This document shows, piece after piece, positions 47,053-58,965 of a stretch of DNA of 64,000 nucleotides. This stretch comes from Acanthacorydalis orientalis (lineage: Eukaryota > Arthropoda > Insecta > Megaloptera > Corydalidae), in assembly GCA_034766995.1 (NCBI GenBank), contig CM068314.1, forward strand, positions 41,515,808-41,579,807, read 5' to 3'. A program made the translations under genes and the position numbers. Each line of letters begins with the position of its first letter. Position 1 is the stretch's first letter. The notes below the pieces were generated by a model. That model saw only the letters and a list, made by a program, of their open reading frames with translations. It searched no databases and was not told the origin of the DNA.

Positions 47053-49648
47053 AGACATAATTTTTAATATTTAAAACGGTATTATACTAGATTATTATAT
47101 ATATATTAGATAATCATACATTGTTACGTCAATAATTTGCACTTCAATTTTCTAAATTTTTAATTTCAAACAAAAAAATAATCCACAATATAATTCTAAC
47201 ACTATCGCTAAATTGATTTTCAAAAGAAGTTTTAACCATCTCGCGAAAGATTATCGATTATTTTTGGTCGTTATCAACTTATATATGATGCGTATTTCGA
47301 TGATGATAATTTTCAGAGCGCTAAGGTACAGAAAAATCTGAGAGGAAAATAATGGGAGAGTGAAAAATTCATTTGAAAAAAGTATCTGAGATATATTTTG
47401 TTGTAGTTTATTTTCCTACACCTTGAGTCATTATCTATGTTGGTTCCTATGATGTGTGTACACAGATATATGCGGTGTACACGCTATAATTGATCAAAGA
47501 TAAGAATCAGAAAACGAAAATCAAGAAATATGGATGATTATGTATGTGTATAGTTTTGTGAATACTCTAATATATAAATATTTCACTATTTCTATTAATT
47601 CAGTTTTCTTTTAGTCTTAACATATTTAAGAATTCGTTTGTAACCACCTGTTATAATTTAAGTTAAATCAATATTTCAAGTTACTGATTTGGAAGGGAAA
47701 GCAAATGTTAATTTGTTGCGTACAGTTTATGCAACAGTTTGTTTAAACTTTATGATTAAGCTTAGGAATTTTATTACTGTCCAAAAATTACTGAATAATT
47801 AATCAACTTCATTAGATTTTGTTTGTAATTATTTCTAGTAATACATTGAATTTGGCGTTTTCAAATTTCATCAATAATCGCCAATCTCTAAATGTTACTC
47901 AAGATGATCTTTATCGTTTAATTGAAATCGCCAGAACAAACATTTAGAATCAGTTTTAGGGTGTCAATCAGAGTGACAAACACGTTTCCTTATATATAAT
48001 TTATTTTCAAACTATTTTATCATATATGTAAGTTATAAATTTATATTTTCGCAATTTTTCCTTGTCTACAAACGATTTAAATATATTCCCAGCTCATGCC
48101 AAACTATAACATCTACAAGAAATAAAATCTATTTGAACTTTTTGATCTGATGACTAATTTTAAACAATAGCAAGTATTTTTCACTTATTTAGCAACCGTT
48201 AATTACATAGAAGATTAATTATATTGATTATTATTCAAAATATTTCAAAAGAAATTGGGTGAAATAATAAGAATTTAATTAAGATTGAAGTTAAACTACA
48301 AACTCGTTAATATTCGTTTTAGTTAGGTCTAAAAATGTGTGTTACTTATTTTCTTCAAAAACACAGAGTAATATGCACATTAAATGTAATGTAAAAATAT
48401 CATATGTACAAAGTTTTCTTATATATTGATTATTTCTCGGATTCATATAAGAAATATATACAGTTAGATTATATTCATTTATGAATATTATTAAAAAAAT
48501 GTTTAGTTCTTTTTATTAAATATGAATTAAAACTAATTGATGTATTGTAATAAGCTATATGTGTATATAAACCTTGTTTCATTAGTTATAACATCGTTCG
48601 ATGTCATTAAGAATGTACATAGTCGAGAACAATCAATGTCATGACCCTGAATAAAAAGGAACTGTTTTGTACCATTGTTAAGCAGTTTATGTTCTATTAA
48701 TGGCTTTTGATTTTAAATCAAGTTATTATACGTTTGTAATTGAAGACAAATTATCAATTCTGTAATCTGTAAATACCGTTCTATGTTATTAAACACTGAA
48801 TGCGCCATATGTATATAACAATTTTAATTGCGTTTATCTTTATAGGTTAGTTGGTAAGTTTTTCTCATAATCTTTAATATTGCGTACATTTCGATGTACA
48901 ATTAAATCAATATACAAATTGTGGTGAAAGTATGTAGCAATTTTCGTACACTGGCCCTACGTCGAAGGTTGCTGGACGGGTTTCAATGAATAATTATCTC
49001 ACCCAGTTCTTACAGTTCGATTTCGAATAATTTTAAGAAATTGTTGCACTTTATCAAGTACTTATTTTTGTAATTATTATCTTTTAGTCATGTATATTTA
49101 GTCGTGTTCTTTTCTAGAATGAGGTTATTTTAGAATGTTTTAGTAACAATACTTTTTTTTCAAATAAAAATTTACATATTAAAATTGTACAGGTATTATT
49201 GTAGATTATCAGTTACAGTTCGTTAAAAGAGATCTGCGAATGGTAAATATGATCGATTTGAATTTTAGACAAATCCTGTCACTTATTAACTTACTTTCTA
49301 CAAGTTTCATTCAGTTAAATTTATGCAGATATGGAAGATCGTATCATATGATTTGATTGTATTAAGAGCGTATTTTAAGAATATTTCTTAAGATGAAGAG
49401 CCTTGATATGTACGATATCAATTTCTTAGTAGAAAGTGACATATATTGATATACTTTATTTACTTCATAAAGAAATTATTCTGAATTTTTTTTACAATTT
49501 TACTTTAAAATTTAATTAAATGTTTGCAATGGAACGCAATTTTTTTCTTGAATATTTTTCGATAATAAAAGTAAAATAGATTTATCAAAGTGTACTCTGA
49601 AAAATACATACTTTTACTAGAAGTACTGCATATAGTCAATTTTTAACA
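47052..49648. other. anonymous AT-rich DNA
   Basis: No gene, RNA or repeat family recognised. Confidence 0.45.
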
Positions 49649-49656
49649 TGTTTTGG

Positions 49657-50084
49657 TAGGGCCGGATTTATACTAGATCCCACCTTTGGGCTACCAGTCA
49701 AATGCCACCCGTCCGCTCCTCAAATTTTGTCCAAATGAATTAAGAGAAATCCGTGATTTTTGATAATTTTGAGAACATTTTAGCAGAAAAAAATTAATGA
49801 TCACTGAAAACTTTGTAAAATTTTCTACTATTGATACATAGATGGTAGGACCATTCTACGGAAACATATATGATCAGTAATTTTAATTCAAAGTTATATT
49901 CTGTTACATAAATTTCAAAAACAAAATTTGAACTAAAAACTATTTAGATTTATTTTATTTCACATTTGAGGTACCTGTAAATCGAAATTATGATTGAAAA
50001 TAAAATTTCTAGCTTTTCAAAATTTGTCGCCCATCAAAATTTTCCCTCAAAAAAGTCCCTCACCCCTGTCTAAATCCTACGTTG
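49657..50084. mobile_element. hAT-type MITE, family 2
   Basis: A 428-bp element. The left end starts TAGGGCCGGATTTATACTAG; the right end read inward starts CAACGTAGGATTTAGACAGG. In both the core GGATTTA begins at the eighth base, and families of the CAGGGGCGGATTTA type are typical hAT ends. An 8-bp target duplication flanks it: TGTTTTGG (49649-49656) and TGTTTTAG (50085-50092). Subterminal GC-rich pieces (CCCACCTTTGGGCTACC left; a GGGGTGAGGGAC block right) surround an AT-rich core. No transposase. Only one copy seen in this window. Confidence 0.75.
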
Positions 50085-50296
50085 TGTTTTAGTTAAGTGA
50101 AATTTTGTTCTAATTCAACGAAATTTATTAAAGAACTAATAAATCTATTTGTTATATATAAAATTAATTTAATTAATGTCTTTATTCATATATTTTGTCT
50201 ATGGATAAATAAAAATTTCATCAGAACATACAAGGTGCGGGAATTAAATAACGATACTTTCTTTATAAATCCTTTATTAAAGAAAAATACATGACT

Positions 50297-50660
50297 CTAT
50301 GTTATCATTCTTTCATAATAGTGTCTCCTGAACATGACGCACTTGCGCCAGCGCTTCTCCGATTTTTGGAAACAGCCGCAAGAATCATCTGAAGTGAACG
50401 CCTTTAAAACCAGCACCGTGTAACTTTTGATGTCCTGAATGTAATTAAAACGCCGACCTTTCAACGGAGACTTCATTCGAGAAAATAAAAAAGTCGCAGG
50501 ACTTTTCGGACTGTAAGGGGGATGGGGTAGTACCGGAAATTTTTTTTTTTGGCTAAACACTCTTGTACGGCTAACAATGAGTGAGCAGGCGCGTTACTGT
50601 GATGCAAAATTTATCCTTTAGCCGCCAAATTCGAACGAATTCTCACTATTCTCTATCTCA
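50297..50660 (-). pseudogene. mariner-family transposase C-terminal fragment
   Basis: On the minus strand: HHSNAPAHSLL (second catalytic Asp changed to Ser, about 50610), then KKKFPVLPHPPYSPKSP, a CDFFIF segment readable only in a shifted frame (third Asp), SRMKSPLKGRRFNYIQDIKS, and a W-R-K-C-V end (RWRKCVMF). The wording HPPYSPxLAPCDFFLFPRxK and LKGRRF is that of mariner-like transposases often annotated as SETMAR-like in arthropods. It differs from the other mariners here, so at least four mariner lineages are represented. The N-terminal two thirds are absent; the GC content is higher than the surroundings. Confidence 0.75.
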
Positions 50661-50890
50661 GACTCTCCAATACAGTGAAGTAAAACACTATGTTAACTGT
50701 CTGGTTCGGTGGAACGAACTCATTGTGGAGTACTCCTTGGATATCGAGAATAACAAATTAACATTGTTTTAATTTTTAATCTTGACATTTTGACTTCTTT
50801 CGGACGTTCTCCACCCTCTTTTTCCATCACTTCTCTATCCATTGCCACACCTCGTATTATACAATCTATACACACACATGAATACACACC

Positions 50891-50892
<2 letters not shown>

Positions 50893-50929
<37 letters not shown>
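50893..50929. repeat. (TA)n microsatellite
   Basis: About 18 TA units, preceded by an ACACAC run. Confidence 0.9.
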
Positions 50930-50932
<3 letters not shown>

Positions 50933-52066
50933 ATAAAATCAGTCGTACTATACTCTGTTATATTGAACTGAAACATTTGTCAATTTATATCTCAAAATAA
51001 TTTCACGAGTTGATTACATTAACCTTTCAATACATATGCATATAAATCATCACAAAATCTAAATATTTTTATTTATGGCTTATATTTATTCCAATGACCA
51101 GTAGTCATATTCTAAATATTTATAATAACGTTTGCTACAATAAATATTCAAAATATCTACTTTCTAATTCTATACATTTACGAATAATAGTGAGGACAGA
51201 TTGACAGCTGTATTTATTTTGAACACAGTATACGCATATTATATTCTAATTTAATTTGTAATTTAATGTTAGAACTTTGATTTATCTTCGTAAATTTCTA
51301 AATATTATCAGAAGGTAAATAAAATATTGATTCAAATAAAGATTTTGTGTTAGTTACATTTAATAAATATTAACTAGTTAGTTTTATTTAACAAATAGTT
51401 TCCAGCCTCGCGATTTTTATCTATTATTCCCTATAATATGTTCTGTTACTAATAGTCTATTTTGAAAATAATACAATTTTATTTTTATATTTCCTATAAG
51501 TTTTACCTACTTTTTTGTAAGGTTAAAGCAAGTTTAAAAACAACGTATTTGAAATTTCTGTTCGAATATGTATTGTAATATTATTTAATTGACCACAACT
51601 GCGCATTCTAGCAGGATTTGAGGGATGGTTAATAAAATTCGAAAATATACATATTTTGTTCACTATTTCATTAAAATGCAGTAGGCATTTAAAATTTAAG
51701 TTTTTGGTAATATATTAATATTTATAAAGAAAAGTTTATAAATAATTAAAAAAACAACATAATTTTGTATCTTTTTCATTTGAAAAAATGTCTAAAGGAA
51801 ATTATCTTGTAGGATTCTTGTTCTGGATTCGTCACTGGTTAACCATACAAGTAAAAACGGAATGTATTAAAATGAAAAGTTTATTTAAGATAAACAGAAG
51901 TTCTTTTTACATTATTAGAAGATTTATCGTTTTAGTATTTGAAACAAATTGTATAAACACAAAAAATACTGTTTTACATGAAAAAACGTTATAACTCACT
52001 TAATCCAAGAGAAATAATAAAATAGAAAGTAGAGTAAGGAGTGATGTATCATATCACGATTTTACA

Positions 52067-52121
<55 letters not shown>

Positions 52122-52904
52122 CCTTGAAATCATATAATTAATTTGAAACAAGGATACAATAATCGTAGAGTATGTAAACAGAAAAAATAATGACAATACA
52201 TTCCATGAAATATGGAGTAATCAATTGTCAAAAATAGTTGCTATATTAGATAGTTTTTCTTGGAAAAATAATTATTCATTTCTTTGTTACACGTGGATGT
52301 CTAAAAGTAACGTATTATATTGGTTACTGGTCGCATTATCATTTCGCTTGACTGAAATATTAATTGAAGAAAAATTGTGTTAGTATATATAGTTAAATAT
52401 TCACAATACTCAAACTGATAATATGAATTAATCTAATTCAGTAATTAAAAAATAAATATAATGGTTTTATGTTTTGTTTCTATTAAGTTATATTTCTATA
52501 TCTTTATGTAAAATAATAATAGTTTTTCGAGAAAACTATTAATTTGTTTAGTGCCTGCGTTAAATGCTTGAATACATTTTCAAAAATTGATTATTTAGTT
52601 ATCGAGAACTGTTTTTAATATATTAAAATGATATTTATTATCGCTTTTTTATTATTTATATCTTGAATTTCTTTTATGTTATATATGTTATGATATCATT
52701 TATCATTTTTTTATGTTATCTCATTTATAAAATAAGTATTTAAAAATTTGCACATATTCTTTCTTTTTATACATTTTTAAAATTATTTATTTTGCAATTA
52801 CGTTTAAATTTATATATAAGAAAGTAGACCATAAAAACTTAAGTAAATATATTTAATAAAATTAACTAGAACCGTAAATATATTTTATATATAAGAATAT
52901 AATA
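50930..52904. other. anonymous AT-rich DNA
   Basis: No gene recognised. TA array at 52069-52121. The ORF at 51788-51994 (plus) has no family features. Confidence 0.45.
52069..52121. repeat. (TA)n microsatellite
   Basis: About 22 TA units then GTATATAT. Confidence 0.95.
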
Positions 52905-53493
52905 CAGAAGTGGGCATTTTTTTCGATAATATAAGAGTCGTATATTATAATATGCGACTCTTATCATAAATTTTTATACACTTTTATACACTTATACACT
53001 TTTTTATACACTTTGCATACATTTTAGAATATTCAAGAGCTACAGAAAGTACTGTTTTAAAAGTATATTTATAGATGTCTATTTTCCTGTCTATTTTCGC
53101 AGACATACCATAAGAGAGAGTGTTGAGTTACATTTTTAAATATATTTTTCTCAAAAATGTACACGGTAACCCATCCCAAATTTGGTTTTATTGCATTCAG
53201 AAAATCTTAATTAGCAAAATTGTTTAGTTTCATATCTTTTTAAGGATTGTTCATAACCGTAAAGCCACCTTAAACAGCATATTGGTCACATAATGCATAT
53301 GGATATTTAAAAACACTGAGAATTACCCGTTTATGTATAAAATATTGTAAAATTTGTGCATACTCTACTTCTACAGATTTTAGAAAAAAATAGCAAATAG
53401 CAATAAAAGTTTAGAAAAAAATAGCAATGAAACCCAATATTGTCTCGAGAGCCGCACAGAGTAGCTTTGGGAGCCGCAGTTTGTCCACCGTTG
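52905..53493. mobile_element. hAT-type MITE, family 1, copy B
   Basis: A 589-bp element with a perfect 8-bp target duplication ATATAATA (52897-52904 and 53494-53501). The left end is CAGAAGTGGGCATTTTTTTC and the right end read inward is CAACGGTGGACAAACTGCGG. It shares with copy A (5204-5569) the TTCGATAATA-AAGAG start, a TTCAAGAGCTACAGAAAGTA block and a right-hand block GCCGCACAGAGTAGCTTTGG. Copy B has about 220 bp more in the middle and lacks the GCTGATCGCGAGCC part of copy A. An internal 34-bp palindrome is annotated separately. No coding capacity. Confidence 0.85.
52931..52964. repeat. 34-bp palindrome inside hAT MITE
   Basis: ATAAGAGTCGTATATTATAA continuing TATGCGACTCTTAT is almost perfectly self-complementary (one mismatched pair). 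The equivalent place in copy A has only the left arm (ATAAGAGCCACATATAATAT), so the palindrome probably arose by inverted duplication in this copy. Confidence 0.85.
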
Positions 53494-53501
53494 ATATAAT
53501 A

Positions 53502-53946
53502 CATACTTTGGCTAGAAAAGTAATAATTTGTTGTATGGGTAAAATAAAAAAGATCTCAAATTCTTCAAAGTGAAAACCGAACTTACACAAAATTATAAAA
53601 TGATTTAAAACGTGATTTAGAACATATTATAATCTTTTTAGTTTATATTAAATAAACCGTGTAATATTTATATTTGTATTTAATATTATAATATTAAAAG
53701 TATTTTTTATGCAATTTAACTACAATATTTAAATTTCACCTTAGGTTGTAACTTTCTGGTTCGTAAAATTTAATACGTGAAAATATAACTAATACCATCA
53801 CTATTGAAACATACATTAGTAATAACAATGAATTATATTTTTATAATATAAAGAAAATGAAATATCTTAACTTCGTAAAAAATAGAATAAACTCCAAATA
53901 TATTTTTTGAATATGAATGTATTGTGGATTAATTATTAAAATATTA

Positions 53947-53948
<2 letters not shown>
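53502..53948. other. anonymous AT-rich DNA
   Basis: Nothing recognised between the hAT MITE and the next TA tract. Confidence 0.5.

Positions 53949-53992
<44 letters not shown>
53949..53992. repeat. (TA)n microsatellite
   Basis: About 22 TA units. Confidence 0.95.
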
Positions 53993-53995
<3 letters not shown>

Positions 53996-54553
53996 TTAAT
54001 AGGATTTCAAAGTATTTTTGTAATAATCTGTTTACGTTTCTCAATACAGTATTTATATCAATTAAACGAATACTGTTTTCTTAAAGAAATTAAATGTTAT
54101 AATTATGAAAAACAATATAAAAATAAAATCAGTGGAGTTATTACTACGTGCGTTTTTTTTAAAATAACTTTTTTAAGAGTATTTCAGTCATCAAAACGTG
54201 TATATAGTTTAGAATACTTCTTTTTCACAATATATTAAAAAGTATACTATTTAAAAATATATCAGTTCCACTTTCATTTTCAATTTTATTTAAAAACAAT
54301 ATATATAATGTACTATTTATCTGAAGAAAACGTACAAAATTTCGTACAAAACATGCCACTGTGTTGTTAATAAGGTATAAAGTACATAGACACTTTTTTC
54401 TTAAAAAATTAATATTCATACGTTAATGCAAAAAATCACTTAGTCACTGTTACGAAATTATATCTTTTTCTGAGGTACGTGTTAAATATAATAATTTGCA
54501 TTGTGCTGAAAACTAAAATAAATTTTCTGTTGTAAAGATTATTATAATCATTT

Positions 54554-54554
54554 G

Positions 54555-54593
<39 letters not shown>

Positions 54594-54609
54594 ATATATA
54601 TATATATAT

Positions 54610-54655
<46 letters not shown>

Positions 54656-54701
54656 ATATATATAAATATATATATATATATGTATATGTGTATATATATA
54701 A

Positions 54702-54768
<67 letters not shown>

Positions 54769-54770
54769 CA
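54554..54770. repeat. 217-bp compound (TA)n array
   Basis: The largest microsatellite block of the window. TA runs alternate with TATG, CATA, TGTG and AAATAT interruptions. Two minus-strand ORFs translating as Ile-Tyr repeats are products of this array. Confidence 0.95.
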
Positions 54771-56587
54771 CAAATTAAGTAAAATTAATAACAAACCCAA
54801 CGTCTGACAAAAAAATATGAAAGGAAAGAATACTTTTTGATATTTGTTTATACTGAAAAGGTTCGATTATTAAGTAGAAAATAATACATTACCTTTCAAT
54901 TATAACCTGCAGCCAGTCGAAATAATAAACAATGTGTTTGGAATTTTTAAAGAAATTGTAGAAAAATCATCTATAGGGCTAGGCATAAATATTTATTACT
55001 GGATGTAAAAGGTGTAACATCATTAAATCGGTTTTATTTAATGCTTAAATATAAAAATGAAGCCATATATGTAATTAAATATAAGTTGTAATAAAGATAT
55101 ATAACTAATAAATCTATATCTGAGTATGAGTTGTAGAAAAGAACAATAGTAGGGTTAAGATTAAGTGTTTGTATAATAGAAATGAAAAAAAGCGAACGGA
55201 ATGTAAAGAAATTCTAGTTAAAAACTCCAAAAATTTAAAGTAACAACATTTAAAGTAATTTATAAAATTAAGAAGGTGCTTTTGGAAAAAACAGGAGTTA
55301 TTTAGAAGTAATTCGAATTTTTAAATCATATAGATTATAAAAAAAGAATAATTTATAGGTTATACCTTAACCCAAACAAGGAAGCGAATATTACAAAACG
55401 AACAGATATTATAAATAGCTAATTAATATAGTTTGTAATGTTATTTTGGTTTTCATAAATTTTTACTTTTTAAAAGCCACCAAAAATTCAATCAAAATAT
55501 TCAAACATTGATTATATTCATTTTGATCATTACTTTTTTGTAACTTATAAGTAGATTTTTCTTTATTCTAGGACTTTAAAGATTATGGCATTGCCATAAA
55601 AATAAGCATAAATACCATTATATTTTTTTCTTTTTATTATATAATACAAAATAAAATAGAATTAAAATAAAAATACTTGAAAATTAATCGCATTTATCTA
55701 CAGTCATTTTATATTGCCTTGGAAGCATGTCAACACTTGCTTGACAACTTTTCATGTCAGTACTGAATCATTAACAATGTCAGTGGTTATTTTATTACCT
55801 TTAATTCTTATTGTAATGTATTGCAGTTAGTAAGAAGAAAATCAAATCAATGTAGTATAATATTATTACATAAGGCTCTCTTATTTATTTTAAATCGATG
55901 CACGGCTTGCCTTGCATGTTTGTTTATAAAAAAATATAAATTTCTTATTGAGAGTAGCCGATGAAATTCTATAGATTATGTTTACACCGTCTACCTGCTG
56001 CACTCACGATCTGAACAGCCATGAACTCAATTCAGTCGACATTTGTATTAAAAAATGTATGACTTCTATCATGTACTAAAATTAATGATCTATAAGTTAT
56101 CTATTGTTTTTAAACTTTCTCTTAAATTGCTGATCCCTACGATACCTATTTATCAAAAGATATAACAATACATTACTGTTTGTTTTTTTTTTCTAAATTT
56201 GTGTAAACAAAGTTAATATTATAAAAAAAGAAATGTATTTATTGATTGGAACATTTTTTTAAATCGAAATAACTATTATGTAATTAAATCGTATGTATCA
56301 AATTATTGATTATTTCATAAACAATTAATATCAGATAACTATCAATAAAATACAGTGCCTCGATGATGAGTCTACAGTCTAAAACAAAAAAATTAACAAT
56401 TTTACAATGTTCTTTTAAAATGTGTTAATTTAACTAACATGATCCTATTTTTTGTGACCAATTAGGATAGTAGTGAAAAAGTACGCTCTTTGCAATGTTT
56501 AAAAAGAAGTCGAAAATTAACATTTACAAATCATTTATTTTTATTTTGGAAAAAATGCTCGAATGATATTTCACATTACAATATTTT

Positions 56588-56590
<3 letters not shown>
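54771..56590. other. anonymous AT-rich DNA
   Basis: No gene recognised. A slightly less AT-rich patch near 55990-56050 remains unidentified. Confidence 0.45.
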
Positions 56591-56640
<50 letters not shown>

Positions 56641-56665
56641 CTATCTATGTATATATATATATATA
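56591..56665. repeat. (TA)n/(CTAT)n microsatellite
   Basis: About 23 TA units, CTATCTATG, then TA again, ending at the left TIR of the Tigger element. Confidence 0.95.
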
Positions 56666-56778
56666 CTACAATCCTTTCATTTAGGCGGTCTCCATTTACG
56701 CGAATTCACTTTAACGCTGTTGAAAAATTTTCAAATTTTAAATAATCAATTAGACGCCCGATATCACCATAATATTTA

Positions 56779-57431
56779 ATGCTGTTAAATTCTCAGCAAA
56801 TGTTTAATTCTGGCGGAATCGGATTGTTTTGGAAGCGTATGCCAAGTTGTAAATTTATATCAAAAGAAGAAAAAGCAGTTCTTGGTTTCAAGTCTGTTAA
56901 AGGTGCTCTTATACTGCTATTTTGTGGCATGCCACTGGTGATTACAAATGCAAAACACTTTTAATTTACCACTCTGCTAATTCACGATTTCTCAAACATG
57001 TTAAACATAAATCTCGTCATACAGTCCACTGCAAATCCAATAAACATCATGGATGACAGCATGTTTGTTTGAAGATTGCTCCACCAAAATCTTCTGTCCA
57101 AAAGTTAAAGAATATTGTCGTTTTCAGAAAATTCCTTTTAAAATCCTGTTGATAATAGGTAATGCACCTCGCCATCCAGTAAATCTTGATCAACTAAACC
57201 CTAATTTAAAAGTAATGTTCATGGCATCTAACACAACTGCATTAATACAACCTATGGACCAGGGAGTAATTGCAAGTTTTAAAAAAAATACCTGAAGTAC
57301 ACTTTTAAACAAATGTTTGATAAGTTGATTGCGGATAAACAAATAACATTGCGCGACTTTTAGCGCGATTACAATATCGCTAATGCCATTATAAAAACAT
57401 TAAAAAAGGATGGAAACATTTAAAGAGCACA
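56779..57431 (+). pseudogene. Tigger/pogo transposase catalytic-domain pseudogene
   Basis: Recognisable DDE_1 domain in two frames. First block (56779-56964): QMFNSGGIGLFWKRMPSCKF, ISKEEKAVLGFK, LILLFCG; the family has NADETGLFWKR, so the first catalytic Asp is Gly here. Second block (57053-57295): VKEYCRFQKIPFKILLIIGN (family LLLDNAPGHP, so the second Asp is also Gly), LNPNLKVMFMASNTTALIQP and MDQGVIASFKK with the third Asp kept, 32 residues after the second site. The following KYTFKQMFDKLIADK and RDYNIANAI segments continue the domain to about 57420. A frame break lies between the blocks and stops occur in the third. Two lost catalytic residues make it inactive. Intact proteins of this family bind their TIRs by a CENP-B-like HTH, here deleted. 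Confidence 0.9.
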
Positions 57432-57434
57432 ACC

Positions 57435-58382
57435 ATGGAGGATTGGTTACCAATGTACCTGGTGAAAATAATCGATAAGTACCTGAGAAACATGACTTTT
57501 ATTGTCGAAGTTAATGGAAAGACTTCCACAGAGAAACAAATTCGAGCAGGAGTACCGCAAGGCTCGATATTCGGGCCAGTCCTATTTACGTATTACATCA
57601 ACGATATAAGGAGAGATGTAAAAACGAACATAGGGCTGTACGCAGACGACACAGCCATATACACGACGGGTTTCAATCTAGAAGCCATGAGAAAACGACT
57701 CCAGGACGGCATCGATCGCCTGGTGAAATACTTCGACAAATGGAAACTGAAGGTGAACGTGGCCAAGACTGAGGCAATCACCTTCGACAAAAAGATAAAC
57801 GGACCAAACCCTGGTAAAATCGTTATGAACGGAACGCCGATCGAATGGAAGAAAACCGTAAAATACCTCGGTGTCCATTTCGACAGAAAATTATTATATA
57901 ATGAACACCTGCACAACATCACGAAGAGGACCAGAGCGGTGGCTGCAAAATTGAACGGCCTGATGGACAGGGACAACCATTTGAGTACAGACAACAGGAA
58001 ATTGCTGTACACATCGGTGATCAGACCGATGATGATCTATGCAGCACCGATCTGGCGTAGAACGAGAAGAACCAATATGAAAATACTGCAACGACAACAG
58101 AGCAAATTCTTACGCATGGCGTTAAACAAAGATTCCGACTGTCCCACAGCTGAATTACATGAAGAAGCAGAGATAGAATATTTCAAAGCATACATAATCA
58201 GGATGAGCAAGAATTTCTACACGGGGAAACCGCATATGAACATGTTGATAAATAAACTGGACGCAGCCAATTTTAAAAGATCCTGGCTGAGGCCGAAAGT
58301 CACAACCAGGACATACAGACCGAAGATGTACCTGAGTCCCAGCACGTTCCTGCATCCGCCACCTGGAGGCGGCAACAGCTGA
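57435..58382 (+). CDS. Jockey-clade reverse transcriptase, C-terminal part
   Basis: A 315-residue open frame, the longest in the window and without internal stops. It begins within the RT domain, after motif A, which is lost by 5' truncation. Residues 38-44 are AGVPQGS (motif B), followed by FGPVLF. Residues 69-72 are YADD (motif C, catalytic Asp pair kept, in LYADDTAIY). Residues 103-114 WKLKVNVAKTEA are the motif D region and 143-147 KYLGV is motif E. The thumb and tail follow: LLYTSVIRPMMIYAAPIWR (about residues 190-208) and MKILQRQQSKFLRM, typical of Jockey/CR1-like ORF2, ending in a Pro/Gly-rich HPPPGGGNS. When complete, ORF2 carries an N-terminal endonuclease and copies its RNA into nicked DNA. 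The ATG used is only the first in frame after truncation and probably not a true start. Non-functional as an element but little mutated, so a recent insertion. Confidence 0.85.
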   Translation: MEDWLPMYLVKIIDKYLRNMTFIVEVNGKTSTEKQIRAGVPQGSIFGPVLFTYYINDIRRDVKTNIGLYADDTAIYTTGFNLEAMRKRLQDGIDRLVKYFDKWKLKVNVAKTEAITFDKKINGPNPGKIVMNGTPIEWKKTVKYLGVHFDRKLLYNEHLHNITKRTRAVAAKLNGLMDRDNHLSTDNRKLLYTSVIRPMMIYAAPIWRRTRRTNMKILQRQQSKFLRMALNKDSDCPTAELHEEAEIEYFKAYIIRMSKNFYTGKPHMNMLINKLDAANFKRSWLRPKVTTRTYRPKMYLSPSTFLHPPPGGGNS

Positions 58383-58635
58383 AAAGTCACCGATGAAGAA
58401 GTTATTGCCTTGCAGCGACAGCGGAGCGGAACGAGAAACGAAGAAAACGACGAAGAATGCAAAATTGTTATACATACCGCGGTTGATTGTTATGCAGAAT
58501 TGTTATAAGTGTTTCGTACGTTATAGCTGCATAGATATATGCAACGGGAAGGAGGAGGGTGACCTTCAGCCGCAGAGACAGGTAAACTAGGTTTTTTGAA
58601 AATTTTCCTAGCGAGAAAGTCAAGATATGACATCG
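57435..58635 (+). mobile_element. 5'-truncated Jockey-like LINE nested in Tigger
   Basis: Visibly GC-richer than everything around it. It consists of a 315-codon ORF (57435-58382) and about 250 bp of 3' UTR. It interrupts the Tigger transposase. An imperfect target duplication is possible: TTAAAGAGCACAAC just before (57420-57433) and TTAAACAGCAAGAT just after (58637-58650), ten of fourteen bases alike. The 3' end lacks a long poly(A), so the exact right boundary is uncertain. Confidence 0.75.
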
Positions 58636-58639
58636 TTAA

Positions 58640-58965
58640 ACAGCAAGATTGCTAATAATACAAGTTAGAGTCTAGATAATAATGATTCAATTCCAAGGCT
58701 CGACAACTCGCCACAAGTTTACAGAGAACAATAACAATATCAGACAAAAACATAAAACGGTCAAAAAAAAACGAATGCTGTCGGGAAAAATTTGCGACCA
58801 GATTTTGTTTTCAAATTAATAGACGATTCCTGTTTATTAGAAACTGCTGAAAACAATGTTGCTGAGGTAATGGCACTAGGACAACAATGAGAAGGTGAAG
58901 GATTTAGTGATTTTAAATGCTTTTGATAATGAAGAACTTTTAAAATAACACGATTTCTATGGTTC
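58640..58965 (+). pseudogene. probable Tigger transposase C-terminal remnant
   Basis: Between the LINE 3' end and the right TIR. One frame gives SLDNNDSIPRL and another DFVFKLIDDSCLLETAENNV AEVMALGQQ, acidic and plausible for the poorly conserved Tigger C-terminal tail. Stops are present. The identification rests mainly on position. Confidence 0.4.

Noticed and set aside
54436..54800. Two minus-strand ORFs of about 100 codons
   Set aside because: They translate the (TA)n array into Ile-Tyr repeats; same for ORFs at 11428-11751 (first part), 25041-25247, 56490-56684 and 61044-61459.
57593..58475. Several minus-strand ORFs of 66-139 codons
   Set aside because: They lie opposite the LINE RT frame and are its antisense shadows.
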